Shown piece after piece: positions 5,204-5,550 of a DNA stretch of 5,550 nt. How positions within the stretch are numbered: position 1 is the stretch's first letter; every line of letters begins with the position of its first letter. Source of the stretch: B4-G1 sp964393895. GTDB taxonomy: Bacteria > Chloroflexota > Anaerolineae > B4-G1. A program made the position numbers and the translations under genes. The notes beneath the pieces were generated by a model that was not told the origin of the DNA, did no database searches, and was given only the letters and a program-made list of their open reading frames with translations. Location: the NCBI GenBank assembly GCA_964393895.1, contig CAYMWP010000203.1, positions 1 to 5,550 on the forward strand, given 5' to 3'.

Positions 5204-5550
5204 ATGCTCTCTCTCCAAGATGTTCTCAGGGGTCGCCAACGGGAAGAATTTGTCGGGCGCGAGGAGCAACTGACCCTCTTCCACCGCAACCTGAAATACG
5301 CGGTCGATGACCGCCGCCGGTATTTTGTGATCAATGTCTCCGGCCAGGGTGGGGTGGGCAAGACGTGGCTCTTGCGCCGTTTTGAAAAGATCGCCGGGGA
5401 GTGCGGGGCGGTCACGGCCTGCACCGGCGAGGTCGAGGAGGATGTGCCGGCGGTTATGAATCGCCTCGCCGAGCAGTTTGCGGCGCAGGGATATTCCCTC
5501 GATGACTTTGCCGGGCGCTACAAGGTCTATCAGCAGCGGCAACAGGAGAT
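5204..5550 (+). CDS. P-loop STAND-like NTPase, N-terminal part (runs off window end)
   Basis: The frame is open from ATG 5204 (or GTG 5201) to the window edge, giving about 115 residues. The order of elements is a short leader with LQDVLRGRQ, then EEFVGREEQLTLFHRNL, then YFVINVSGQGGVGKTWLLRRF. Phe-Val-Gly-Arg-x-x-[EQ] followed some 30 residues later by a beta strand and the Walker A GQGGVGKT (residues 47-54, Lys53) is the hallmark N-terminus of NB-ARC/AAA-type STAND ATPases. Many of these continue into TPR arrays of the kind seen at 1-789. Walker B and the C-terminus lie beyond the window. The spacing of 141 bp and same orientation suggest linkage to the NACHT-HEAT gene. Nucleotide binding is well supported; a defence or signalling role is inference. 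Confidence 0.88.
   Translation, partial: MLSLQDVLRGRQREEFVGREEQLTLFHRNLKYAVDDRRRYFVINVSGQGGVGKTWLLRRFEKIAGECGAVTACTGEVEEDVPAVMNRLAEQFAAQGYSLDDFAGRYKVYQQRQQE

Overview
The window is GC-rich and densely coding on the + strand, with long homogenised repeat arrays inside genes and several large STAND-type (NACHT / NB-ARC-like) NTPase genes. That mix, plus leftovers of type IIG restriction-modification genes, resembles the accessory or defence regions of large-genome bacteria such as Chloroflexota, filamentous cyanobacteria or actinomycetes. Chloroflexota is my best guess from protein style, but nothing here (no rRNA or housekeeping marker) proves it.

Layout. (1) 1-789: C-terminal part of a tetratricopeptide-repeat (TPR) protein whose start lies upstream of the window. 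It carries five near-perfect 120-bp repeats and a sixth decayed one. (2) 786-1393: about 600 bp of gene debris. A short ORF, translationally coupled to the TPR gene, looks like the first ~45 residues of an Eco57I-like type IIG restriction-modification protein. Directly after it lies the N-terminus of a second, MmeI-like DNA methyltransferase, which runs into a HEAT-like segment interrupted by an amber stop. A stretch that looks coding in another frame follows. (3) 1394-5059: one intact gene of 1221 codons. It encodes an unrecognised helical N-terminal region, a NACHT NTPase with complete Walker A and B motifs, a helical region after the NACHT, and a C-terminal array of twelve 31-residue HEAT (PBS-lyase type) repeats. 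A strong ribosome binding site places its start at 1394, not at the longest ORF start (1196). (4) 5060-5200: a 141-bp spacer with a possible 26-residue hydrophobic peptide. (5) 5201/5204-5550: 5' end of a second P-loop NTPase of the kind usually followed by TPRs, cut by the window edge.

How they may work together. STAND NTPases with repeat-array C-termini are signal-transducing switches: the repeats sense a ligand, nucleotide-driven oligomerisation follows, and an N-terminal effector acts. Bacterial NACHT proteins of this type include demonstrated anti-phage systems. Two such genes in tandem, a TPR-array gene upstream and restriction-modification remnants between them suggest a defence or conflict island with high turnover. 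A defence role for these specific genes is inference. The effector activity of the NACHT protein cannot be read from the sequence.
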